DNA from: an uncultured Sphingomonadales bacterium
Lineage (GTDB): Bacteria; Pseudomonadota; Alphaproteobacteria; Sphingomonadales; Sphingomonadaceae
Direction: 5' to 3'
DNA: 5,796 nucleotides
Assembly (NCBI GenBank): GCA_903893935.1
Contig: CAITOD010000425.1
Location: 1 to 5,796 of the forward strand
The position numbers were made by a program, and so were the translations under genes. Shown here one piece after another: positions 1 through 5,692 of this stretch. Each line of letters opens with the position of its first letter. Within the stretch, counting starts at the first letter, position 1. The notes below the pieces were generated by a model, which saw only the letters and a program-made list of their open reading frames with translations, was not told where the DNA came from and made no database searches.

Positions 1-3
1 CCC

Positions 4-22
4 CCTCCCCGTGCCGGGGAGG
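4..22. repeat. Perfect 8-bp palindrome (hairpin) downstream of pntAA
   Basis: The arms CCTCCCCG (4-11) and CGGGGAGG (15-22) are perfect complements around a 3-base loop TGC. The hairpin starts 2 bases after the pntAA stop codon in the direction of transcription. No run of T follows it on the minus strand (only G's are visible before the edge), so it is not a classical intrinsic terminator. From general knowledge, CCTCCCC/GGGGAGG palindromes recur between genes in sphingomonad genomes, so a dispersed intergenic repeat is the best reading. If pntAB follows off the left edge, it would lie inside the operon and could affect mRNA stability. Confidence 0.6.
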
Positions 23-24
23 AT

Positions 25-1167
25 TCAAGGCTGGAGCCTTTCGTGCACCACTGCGCCGCCCTGGGTCAGGCGAATGGCCTTGCCGATTTCCTCGTCGAGC
101 ACCGGGCGACCCGCTTCCTTGTCCCAGAACGCGTTGAGAAAGTTGTAGAGGTTGCGCGCAAAGAGCGCCGAGGCGTCGGCAGGCAATTGCGCCGGCGTGT
201 TGGAATAGCCGACAATCTTGACGCCGTGGCGTTCGACCACCTGATCGGGCACCGATCCTTCGACATTGCCGCCTTGCGCCACGGCCAGGTCATAGATCAC
301 GCTGCCCGGCTTCATCGTGGCGATCTGCGCATCGCTGATCAGGCGCGGTGCGGCGCGGCCCGGGATTAGCGCGGTGGTGATCACGATGTCCTGCTTGGCA
401 ATGTGGCTCGACACCAGATCGGCTTGCGCCGCCTGGTATTCCGCGCTCATTTCGGTCGCATAGCCGCCGGCGCCTTCGCCTTCGATGCCTTTGACATTCT
501 CGACGAAAATCGGCTTGGCGCCCAGCGACTGGATCTGTTCCCTGGTCGCAGAGCGCACATCGGTCGCCGAAACTTGCGCGCCGAGCCGGCGCGCGGTGGC
601 AATCGCCTGCAACCCGGCCACACCAACACCCATCACGAAAGCTTTGGCAGCGCTCACCGTGCCTGCCGCCGTCATCATCATCGGAAACGCGCGGCCATAG
701 AGGTTGGAGGCGATCAGCACCGCCTTGTATCCGGCGAGATTGGCCTGGCTCGACAGGATATCCATCGATTGCGCGCGCGTGATGCGCGGCATGAATTCCA
801 TCGCCAGCGCCTCGAACCCGGCCCGGGCATAAGCCTCGACACGGTCGCGCCGGCCGAACGGATCGAGCCCGGCGACCACCCATGCCCCCGGATTGGCGCC
901 CGCCAGCACATCGATCTCGGGCCCCTGCACGCCGAATACGATGTCGGCGCCTTGCGCGGCCGCGCTTTCGACCACTTTCGCGCCCGCCGCGCTGTAATCG
1001 GCATCGGCGATCGATGCGGCGACCCCGGCCCCTGCCTCGACAGTGACCGCGGCGCCGAGCGCGATCAGTTTCCTGACCGTTTCAGGGCTTGCCGCGACGC
1101 GGGTTTCGCCGGCTGCCCGTTCGCGCAGGACCGCGATCGTGACCGAATGCGCCACTGCCGGGGTCAA
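25..1167 (-). CDS. pntAA: Proton-translocating NAD(P) transhydrogenase, subunit alpha part 1 (NAD(H)-binding dI)
   Basis: This is the soluble NAD(H)-binding component of the membrane transhydrogenase, which uses the proton gradient to reduce NADP+ with NADH. At 380 residues it matches the split form, in which dI is a separate polypeptide and the membrane parts are pntAB and pntB. Those would lie off the left edge. The alanine dehydrogenase/PNT N-terminal domain covers about residues 8-140 and the Rossmann part about 145-325. Visible hallmarks are the NAD-site cluster R128, Q133, D136 and S139 (in RITRAQSMDILSS), the glycine motif GVGVAG (180-185), and a mobile-loop sequence around EGEGAGGYATEM (229-240) with its tyrosine. 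No transmembrane helix is seen, as expected. The start is TTG at 1167, overlapping the upstream stop as TTGA, which suggests translational coupling. GTG at 1155 (376 residues) is a fair alternative, and neither start has a clear Shine-Dalgarno sequence. Confidence 0.95.
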   Translation of the reverse strand: MTPAVAHSVTIAVLRERAAGETRVAASPETVRKLIALGAAVTVEAGAGVAASIADADYSAAGAKVVESAAAQGADIVFGVQGPEIDVLAGANPGAWVVAGLDPFGRRDRVEAYARAGFEALAMEFMPRITRAQSMDILSSQANLAGYKAVLIASNLYGRAFPMMMTAAGTVSAAKAFVMGVGVAGLQAIATARRLGAQVSATDVRSATREQIQSLGAKPIFVENVKGIEGEGAGGYATEMSAEYQAAQADLVSSHIAKQDIVITTALIPGRAAPRLISDAQIATMKPGSVIYDLAVAQGGNVEGSVPDQVVERHGVKIVGYSNTPAQLPADASALFARNLYNFLNAFWDKEAGRPVLDEEIGKAIRLTQGGAVVHERLQP

Positions 1168-1286
1168 TGGATCAGATAGATGACGAAGAGCACGATCACT
1201 GCAATGACCGGCACCGCTACTTTGATCAGATTGACAAAGCCTTCGTACGTTGCACGTGCGGCCTTGATGTCGTTTGCCGAAGCCAT
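1164..1286 (-). CDS. aa3-type cytochrome c oxidase subunit IV (40 aa)
   Basis: A 40-codon gene runs from ATG at 1286 to TGA at 1164. The protein begins MASANDIKAARATYEGFVNL and continues as one hydrophobic helix (about residues 21-39, rich in V, I, A and L) ending in LIH. Length, the charged N-terminal stretch with A-R-A-T-Y-E-G-F and the single C-terminal membrane helix match the small bacterial aa3 oxidase subunit IV family (COX4_pro_2). Known members are accessory subunits of the inner-membrane cytochrome c oxidase with no established catalytic role. A G-rich stretch (GGGGG) lies about 6-10 bases before the ATG as a weak ribosome site. Its stop overlaps the TTG start of pntAA by one TTGA, so the two are almost certainly cotranscribed. 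The main oxidase genes are not in the window, so the gene is separated from them or the protein serves elsewhere. Confidence 0.88.
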   Translation of the reverse strand: MASANDIKAARATYEGFVNLIKVAVPVIAVIVLFVIYLIH

Positions 1287-1509
1287 AGCGAACCCCCGAA
1301 AAATCGTATCCTCGCGGTACGGCTCATGGCCGGTCCGCCCGCTGCTGCTCTATCGTCACACGTCCGCCTGCTCAAGTCCGATCCGTCATCTGCGTTCTTA
1401 ATCCGGTTTTTACCCACTTTGGCTAAGACCGTTTGACCAGAACCCGTGTCAAAATCACGTTCACATTGATTGCGATACGGATTGGTCGAACAACCTGACC
1501 GGATAGCGA
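1287..1509. other. Divergent intergenic region
   Basis: These 223 bases separate the minus-strand cox/pnt operon from the plus-strand regulator and must hold promoters for both. No ORF with coding character is seen. On the minus strand TTGAGC, 17 bases, then TAGAGC (about 1374 down to 1346) is a weak housekeeping-type match for the cox/pnt side. On the plus strand TTGACC at 1433 could serve as a -35 element, but no good -10 follows. No sigma-54 type -24/-12 element is seen. The part from about 1395 to 1510 is more AT-rich than the flanking genes. Confidence 0.6.
1432..1453. promoter_or_regulatory. Inverted repeat TTTGAC-N10-GTCAAA, possible operator
   Basis: Perfect 6-base arms TTTGAC (1432-1437) and GTCAAA (1448-1453) lie 10 bases apart, about 57-78 bases before the ATG of the NtrC-type regulator. 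Centre-to-centre spacing of 16 bases is roughly one and a half helical turns. The left arm contains a -35-like TTGAC, so a dimeric protein bound here could block or assist the promoter. A 6-base arm can arise by chance, and no bound factor is known. Confidence 0.3.
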
Positions 1510-2928
1510 ATGTCTGACATCGAAGATCGCCTGCTGATGCTGATCGATGACGAACCGGCGCAAATCCGGCTCGTATCCGCGCTGGCGGCACGCGAAGGGT
1601 GGCGCACGGTGGTGGCGCGCGATTCGGAAACCGCGATTGCAACGCTCGGAACGCGCCAGGGCATGCGGCTCGGTGCGATCATTCTCGACCAGTGGGTTCC
1701 GGGCGAAAGCGCCTGCGAGCTGATCGCCGAACTGAAAGCGCGCCGCCCTGCGCTGCCGATCCTGATGCTGACGACCAGTTCGTCGCCGCTGCTCGCGGTC
1801 GAAGCAATGCGCGCGGGCGCGACCGACTATCTGATCAAACCAATCGCGCCCGACCGGCTGGTCGAAGCCCTGCGCGCCGCAACGGCGCCCGAAGTGCAAA
1901 GCTCCGAACTTCATCCGCTGTCCGAAAAACTGGGCGCCGCGCTTGATTTCGATTCAATGATCGGCGCGGCACCGTCGTTCCGGGCCGCGCTGGCAGTCGC
2001 TGCCAAAGCCGCGCGCACCCATGCCCATGTGCTGATCGAGGGCGAATGCGGCACCGGCAAGGAAATGCTGGTGCGCGCGATGCACGAGGCCAGCCCGCGC
2101 GCCAAATTGCCGCTGCGCATTGTCAACGCGGGCGGGATTGCCCCCAACCAGATCGAATCGGTGCTGTTCGGCCACGAAAAAGGCGCCTTTGCCGGGGCCT
2201 TCGACCGCCATGTCGGCGCGTTGCAGCATGCCGATGGCGGCACGCTGGTGATCGACGAAATCGACCGCCTGCCCCCCCAGGTCCAGGCGCGGCTCGCCCA
2301 GTTCATCGATCGCGGTGACGTGCAGCCGATCGGCGCGCGCCATTCGTTCCGGCTCGATGTGCGGCTGGTGGTGTGCAGCAATGCCCCGCTCAAAGTGCTG
2401 GTAGAGGCCGGTCTGTTCGATGCCGATCTCCACGCGCGGCTGTCGGCGACGCAAGTGCGTCTGCCCGCCTTGCGCGAACGTGTTGGCGATATCGGCGCGC
2501 TGGCACGGCATTTTCTCGCGCGCATCGGCGAACAGCCGGGCCTGCGTCCGCTGGGCATCACCGACGGCGCGCTGTCGCTGCTGGCGGCCTATGACTGGCC
2601 CGGCAATGTCCGCCAGTTGCAGGCAACGCTGTTTCGCGCGGCCGTGTTCTGCGATGGCGAAGCGCTGACCGCCGCCGATTTTCCCAAGCTCGCCAATATG
2701 GTGGGCGAAACCGTGCGCGTGCCGCAACCGATCAGCGATGGCGCCGGCGTCATGCTGTTTGGCCCGGACGGCAATTTGCGCCCGCTGGAAGAGATCGAAG
2801 CCGATGTTATCCGGCTGGCGATCGGGCATTATCGCGGGCGCATGACCGAAGTCGCACGCCGGCTCGGCATCGGCCGCTCGACGCTTTACCGCAAGCTGTC
2901 CGAACTGGGCATCGACAACGCGGCGTAA
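1510..2928 (+). CDS. NtrC-type response regulator (REC, AAA+, Fis HTH) with degenerate sigma-54 contact motif
   Basis: The 472-residue protein has the full NtrC layout. A receiver domain covers about 5-122, with acidic pocket D13-D14, phosphoacceptor D60 (in IILDQWVPG), T88 and K110 (LIKP). An AAA+ domain covers about 148-385: Walker A GECGTGKE (178-185), Walker B around IDEID (248-252), LRERVGDI (321-328) and sensor II WPGNVRQL (363-370). A Fis-type helix-turn-helix covers about 432-468 (MTEVARRLGIGRSTLYRKL). Several key positions depart from the family. The sigma-54 contact loop GAFTGA is GAFAGA (225-230). The FRxDLYYRL arginine-finger segment is FDADLHARL (303-311), so the first arginine is D304 while R310 remains. 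Walker A has C in place of the usual S, and the region before Walker B lacks the usual GxFE. It may therefore regulate transcription without activating sigma-54, as known for TyrR-like proteins and Rhodobacter capsulatus NtrC; that is inference. No histidine kinase is adjacent. A GGA at 1501-1503 is a weak Shine-Dalgarno sequence. Confidence 0.92.
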   Translation: MSDIEDRLLMLIDDEPAQIRLVSALAAREGWRTVVARDSETAIATLGTRQGMRLGAIILDQWVPGESACELIAELKARRPALPILMLTTSSSPLLAVEAMRAGATDYLIKPIAPDRLVEALRAATAPEVQSSELHPLSEKLGAALDFDSMIGAAPSFRAALAVAAKAARTHAHVLIEGECGTGKEMLVRAMHEASPRAKLPLRIVNAGGIAPNQIESVLFGHEKGAFAGAFDRHVGALQHADGGTLVIDEIDRLPPQVQARLAQFIDRGDVQPIGARHSFRLDVRLVVCSNAPLKVLVEAGLFDADLHARLSATQVRLPALRERVGDIGALARHFLARIGEQPGLRPLGITDGALSLLAAYDWPGNVRQLQATLFRAAVFCDGEALTAADFPKLANMVGETVRVPQPISDGAGVMLFGPDGNLRPLEEIEADVIRLAIGHYRGRMTEVARRLGIGRSTLYRKLSELGIDNAA

Positions 2929-2936
2929 AGTCGCGG

Positions 2937-3491
2937 TTATTTCAACAGCGTGTCGAGCTTTTTCTGCATCTCTTCGACCTGGCTGCGCAAGCTCGCCAGT
3001 TCGTCGGGATCGGCGGCCGGAGCCTTTTCACTCGCCGCTGCGGCAGCACCCGGAACAAACGCAGTCGCTGCGGCCTTGAAGATTTCCATATTGCGCTGCG
3101 CAATCTGCGCGAGCGGGTTGGCGCCGATGCTGTCTTCGATCGCTTTGCGCAACTTGGCCTGGTTTTCGCGGAAATGGTCCATCGAGGCTTCAAGATAGCC
3201 GGGCAGCAGCGCCTGCATCGAATTGCCGTACATCGAAATCAGTTGGCGCAGAAAATTGGTCGGCAGCATCTGCCCGCCGCCCGATTCTTCATCCATGATG
3301 ATCTGGGTCAGGATGGTATGCGTCAGGTCGGCGCCGGTCTTGGCGTCGATCACTTTGAAATCGACGTTTTCCTTGACCATCTGCGCGAGGTGATCGAGCG
3401 TGATGTAACTGCTGGTGCGGGTGTTGTACAAACGCCGGTTGGCGTATTTCTTGATAATGACCGTTTCGCCATCTTTTGCTGCATGTGCCAT
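2937..3491 (-). CDS. phaR: Polyhydroxyalkanoate synthesis repressor PhaR
   Basis: A 184-residue DNA- and PHA-binding regulator. In known members it represses phasin genes and its own gene, and is released when it binds nascent polyhydroxyalkanoate granules. The N-terminal PHB/PHA accumulation regulator DNA-binding domain is plain at about 11-70, with the family signature IIKKYANRRLYNTRTSSYI (12-30) and the DLTHTILTQII segment (55-65). A second conserved region follows at about 75-115 (MLPTNFLRQLISMYGNSMQ). An Ala/Pro-rich linker (about 143-162) leads to a short C-terminal coiled coil (about 163-183, LRSQVEEMQKKLDTLLK). The ATG at 3491 is the only reasonable start, since the signature begins only 11 residues in. 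It lies 92 bases after alr on the same strand, with TGC-rich repeats in the gap suggesting its own regulated promoter. Its stop is 8 bases from the convergent regulator's stop. No phaC, phaA or phaB is in the window. Confidence 0.95.
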   Translation of the reverse strand: MAHAAKDGETVIIKKYANRRLYNTRTSSYITLDHLAQMVKENVDFKVIDAKTGADLTHTILTQIIMDEESGGGQMLPTNFLRQLISMYGNSMQALLPGYLEASMDHFRENQAKLRKAIEDSIGANPLAQIAQRNMEIFKAAATAFVPGAAAAASEKAPAADPDELASLRSQVEEMQKKLDTLLK

Positions 3492-3512
3492 CGATTCGCG
3501 CCCCCGGTGTTT

Positions 3513-3525
3513 TTGTTGGGAACAA
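3513..3525. promoter_or_regulatory. Short inverted repeat TTGTT-GGG-AACAA before phaR
   Basis: Perfect 5-base arms with a 3-base centre lie 22-34 bases before the phaR ATG. The TTGTT arm resembles the TTGTT within the nearby TTGTTGCA repeats (3536-3563), so it could be an extra half-site or part of the leader RNA. The arms are short enough to be chance. Confidence 0.22.
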
Positions 3526-3535
3526 GGTTAGCAGG

Positions 3536-3563
3536 TGCAACAAGGGCAATGCAACAAGAGCAA
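3536..3563. promoter_or_regulatory. Tandem 14-bp TGC-rich repeat, candidate PhaR autoregulatory operator
   Basis: Two head-to-tail copies of TGCAACAAGRGCAA (3536-3549 and 3550-3563) differ at one base. Read on the phaR strand they give TTGTTGCA twice, and the junction is the symmetric-looking TGCATTGC (plus strand GCAATGCA, 3546-3553). PhaR proteins from Paracoccus and rhizobia are known to bind TGC-rich sites before phaR and phasin genes, and autoregulation is common. The position, 45-72 bases before the phaR start and outside any gene, fits an operator overlapping the promoter. A loose -35/-10 pair (TTGCAT, 18 bases, TAACCT) can be drawn on the minus strand across it. PhaR binding is inferred. 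Confidence 0.5.
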
Positions 3564-3583
3564 TGAAAATGGGCTCGCTGCAA

Positions 3584-4624
3584 TCAGGTGCAGCGCGCAA
3601 ATCGCCGGTGAAACAGCGTCAGCAATTCGTATTGCGACAGACCGCTTTGCTGCGCGGCATGCGGCAGGTCGTATTCGAGCGCCAGCCAGTCGCCCTCGCG
3701 CACATGCGGCGCAGTGCTGACATCGATCGCGGTCAGATCCATCGACACGCGGCCAACCACCGGCAGCACGGCATCGCCGCAGGCCAGCGCACCACGGTTC
3801 GACCAGCAGCGCAGATAGCCGTCGGCATAACCGAGCGCGACCACCGCCAGCCGCATCGCGCGCGGTGCTACAAAAGTTGCGTTGTAGCCAACCGCATCGC
3901 CGGCCTCGAGATCGCGCACTTGCAGCACCGCCGCTTCGGGCCGGGCAACCTGCTGCACCACGCCCGCCAGTTCGCGCCGCACCACGCCGCCATAAAGCGC
4001 GATGCCCGGGCGCGTGAGATCGGCATGAAACGCTGCACCCAGCGCAATCCCTGCGCTGTTGGCCAGGCTGTAACGCTGCGCCGGGACCCGCGCACGGACC
4101 TCGGCAAAACGCGCCAGTTGCTGCGCATTTTGCGCACAATCCTCATCCGCGCTGGCAAGATGGCTGAGGCACAGATCGATTTCGAGCTGGCCTACCAGCG
4201 GATCGCCAAGATCGGCCAGGGCCAGGCCCAGCCGGTTTATCCCGGTATCAACCATGACATGACACGGCCCGCCACCACCGGCCAGCCAGCGCGCCACTTG
4301 CGGCAGCGAATTGAGGACCGGCCGCACCCCCGTGGCGCGCGCGTAAGCGACATCGGCCTGATCGAGCGGCCCGTGCAGCACCGCGATCGCAGCGGCAGGC
4401 ACATACGCCAGAACATCGGCCACTTCGCCCCAATGCGCGACGAACCAGTCGCGGCACCCGGCCTTTGCCAGCACCGGCACCGCCAGCGCCGCGCCCAACC
4501 CGTAAGCATCGGCCTTGACCGCCGCACCGGCGCGCGCCGGGCCGCTCAGCCGATCGAGCGCGCGCCAGTTGGCGGCGAGCGCCTGCGTATCGAGCCGCAG
4601 GCGCAACGGTGATGCAGGCGCCAT
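3584..4624 (-). CDS. alr: Alanine racemase (PLP-dependent)
   Basis: It interconverts L- and D-alanine in the cytoplasm, supplying D-alanine for peptidoglycan. With ATG at 4624 the protein has 346 residues, at the short end for Alr. The N-terminal PLP barrel carries the Schiff-base lysine K37 in AVKADAYGLG. Further matches to the Geobacillus stearothermophilus enzyme are R131 (VDTGINRLG, its R136), H155 (SHLASAD, H166), R205 (TRPGIALYG, R219), the second catalytic base Y247 in VGYNATF (Y265), GYADGY (265-270) and M295-D296 in VSMD (M312-D313). The position of the carbamylated lysine K129 is M124, a replacement of a type also seen in other Alr branches. The C-terminal YELLTLFHRRFAR replaces the usual YE(I/L)L..L..RVPR. 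The chosen start lies 1 base after the stop of the preceding gene, and the alignment to the family begins within a few residues. The frame is open 18 codons further upstream, but only by overlap with that gene. Confidence 0.95.
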   Translation of the reverse strand: MAPASPLRLRLDTQALAANWRALDRLSGPARAGAAVKADAYGLGAALAVPVLAKAGCRDWFVAHWGEVADVLAYVPAAAIAVLHGPLDQADVAYARATGVRPVLNSLPQVARWLAGGGGPCHVMVDTGINRLGLALADLGDPLVGQLEIDLCLSHLASADEDCAQNAQQLARFAEVRARVPAQRYSLANSAGIALGAAFHADLTRPGIALYGGVVRRELAGVVQQVARPEAAVLQVRDLEAGDAVGYNATFVAPRAMRLAVVALGYADGYLRCWSNRGALACGDAVLPVVGRVSMDLTAIDVSTAPHVREGDWLALEYDLPHAAQQSGLSQYELLTLFHRRFARCT

Positions 4625-4625
4625 C

Positions 4626-5057
4626 TTATTGATCCAGCGCGGCGAGCGCGGCGTCCCACGCCAGCACGATCGCACCATGGCGCGATGGATGCGCGCGCGC
4701 CGCCGCGATCACGTCGAGCCCCGGCCAGTCGGGCAATGCCCCCTCGCCCGCCAGCCAGGCGCCGATCGCAGCGCGGGTGTCGGCAATCTCGGTGCGGCTG
4801 CGCGCGGTCGCGGCGCGGGCAAAGGCCTGCGTTGCAGCCTGTCCGATGGCGCAGGCATGCGCGCGTAGCCCGATCGCGGCAATGCGGCCTTGCGCATCGA
4901 GCGCCAGCCCGATCCGCAAAGTGCTGCCGCACGTGCGCGACCGCGCCTCGCCCTGCAGCGGCAGCGCATCGTTCCACGGCCATGCCGCAAGGCCGGTTGC
5001 TGCGGCAAGAATTTCGGGAGTGTAAAGTGTTGCCGCGCGTGCCGGTGTTGCCGTCAT
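4626..5057 (-). CDS. IscU/NifU-like iron-sulfur scaffold family protein, two-cysteine form
   Basis: A 143-residue protein starting MTATPARAATLYTPEIL resembles the IscU/SufU/NifU N-terminal fold. The first cysteine region SRTCGSTL (C43) aligns with PACGD of IscU, the second AHACAIGQA (C69) with YGCGSAIAS, and the C-terminal RHGAIVLAWDAAL (126-138) with the (H/K)C..L..(D/W).A region. Two ligand residues are not conserved: the aspartate after the first cysteine is replaced (CGS for CGD), and the third cysteine is replaced by G or A, with no other cysteine after C69. It may therefore be a scaffold relative with altered or no cluster assembly, perhaps a carrier or regulator. The family is commonly annotated as an iron-sulfur assembly scaffold in sphingomonads. 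The start at 5057 is 7 bases after the cvpA stop, and the stop is 1 base before alr, so the operon is tight. The frame is open upstream to 5162, but that part lies inside cvpA and lacks family similarity. No iscS, sufS or other Fe-S genes are adjacent. Confidence 0.8.
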   Translation of the reverse strand: MTATPARAATLYTPEILAAATGLAAWPWNDALPLQGEARSRTCGSTLRIGLALDAQGRIAAIGLRAHACAIGQAATQAFARAATARSRTEIADTRAAIGAWLAGEGALPDWPGLDVIAAARAHPSRHGAIVLAWDAALAALDQ

Positions 5058-5064
5058 CGGCCGG

Positions 5065-5682
5065 TCATTCGTCGTCGGACCGGACGGGGCGGTGGCGCCG
5101 CGCATGATGGGTGGGCATCGGATTGGGCTGGATTGTGCCATCACCCGCTGCCGCATCGCCATCGCTTCCGGTTTGGCCGGACCGGGCCGCTGCGCTGCGG
5201 CGCTGCGCGACCAGCGTCATCAGTTCGTTGCTGGCGGCGTTGAGCAGCGGATAAGTGCGGCCTTGCTTGATCCACAGCGGACGGCCCTTGGCCCCCCACA
5301 CGAGGTCATACGAAAACACCAGCAGCGAAAACGCCAGCACCATGATCACGAAGCCCTTGACCGCGCCAAACCCGAACCCGAGCACGCGGTCGATCGGCCC
5401 CAGCACCGATCCGCGGCTGGCCTGGCCCATCTGCTTGACCACCACGTTCATCAGAAAATAGCGCAACAGCAGCAACACGCCGAACGCGAGCACGCCCGCA
5501 CCCGTTTCGTTTTGCACATAAGGTGTCAGCAGTTCGGTCAGCGGGGCGTGCCCATAATGCACCGCCAGCAGCATCAGGCACCAGGTTGCGAGTGCCAGCA
5601 CTTCCTGGACAAACCCGCGAAAGAACCCCGCGATCGCGGCGAGGCCAACCACCAGAAACACGATGTAGTCGAAACCGCTCAT
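5065..5682 (-). CDS. cvpA: CvpA family inner-membrane protein
   Basis: A 205-residue protein with four hydrophobic segments at about 5-22, 26-43, 62-80 and 103-124, followed by a hydrophilic tail. The CvpA family was named for colicin V production in Escherichia coli; its members are integral inner-membrane proteins linked to envelope function, with no settled biochemical activity. Family features seen are the G-F-F-R-G-F segment (19-24) after the first helix and LGPIDRVLGFGFGAVKG (94-110) leading into the last helix. The tail from about 163 is rich in Ala, Gly, Ser, His and Arg and looks disordered. It is longer than in the E. coli protein (about 162 residues) and ends in RSDDE. The ATG at 5682 is chosen because the first helix begins at residue 5. 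A TTG at 5718 in the same frame would overlap the preceding gene. The start is 10 bases after that gene's stop, with GGTAGGT-like purines serving as a plausible ribosome site. Confidence 0.88.
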   Translation of the reverse strand: MSGFDYIVFLVVGLAAIAGFFRGFVQEVLALATWCLMLLAVHYGHAPLTELLTPYVQNETGAGVLAFGVLLLLRYFLMNVVVKQMGQASRGSVLGPIDRVLGFGFGAVKGFVIMVLAFSLLVFSYDLVWGAKGRPLWIKQGRTYPLLNAASNELMTLVAQRRSAAARSGQTGSDGDAAAGDGTIQPNPMPTHHARRHRPVRSDDE

Positions 5683-5692
5683 GGTGACCGAC

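Noticed and set aside
403..1179. Plus-strand open frame (258 codons) opposite pntAA
   Set aside because: It is fully antisense to a confident gene and its Arg/His/Gly-rich translation has no family resemblance, so it is a shadow of the real codon bias.
2501..2516. Sigma-54 promoter-like TGGCACG-N4-TTTCT
   Set aside because: It lies inside the regulator coding region, lacks the essential GC at -12, and is followed by no gene start.
2917..2938. Possible bidirectional terminator between the convergent regulator and phaR
   Set aside because: The stem AACGCG/CGCGGTT needs a bulge, is only 6 bp, overlaps both stop codons and has no T tract on either side.
3476..4612. Long plus-strand open frame (378 codons) opposite alr and the start of phaR
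   Set aside because: It is antisense to two clearly recognised genes, its product is rich in Arg, His, Gln and Ala with no recognisable domain, and GC-rich genes routinely keep opposite frames open.
4625..4678. N-terminal extension of alr from an upstream start at 4678
   Set aside because: The added 18 residues overlap the IscU-like gene, are Arg/Trp/Pro-rich and do not fit the Alr N-terminus; ATG at 4624 does.
5058..5162. N-terminal extension of the IscU-like gene from 5162
   Set aside because: The extra 35 residues lie mostly within the cvpA coding region and look like a frame shadow; ATG at 5057 follows the cvpA stop closely and precedes the conserved LYTPEIL.
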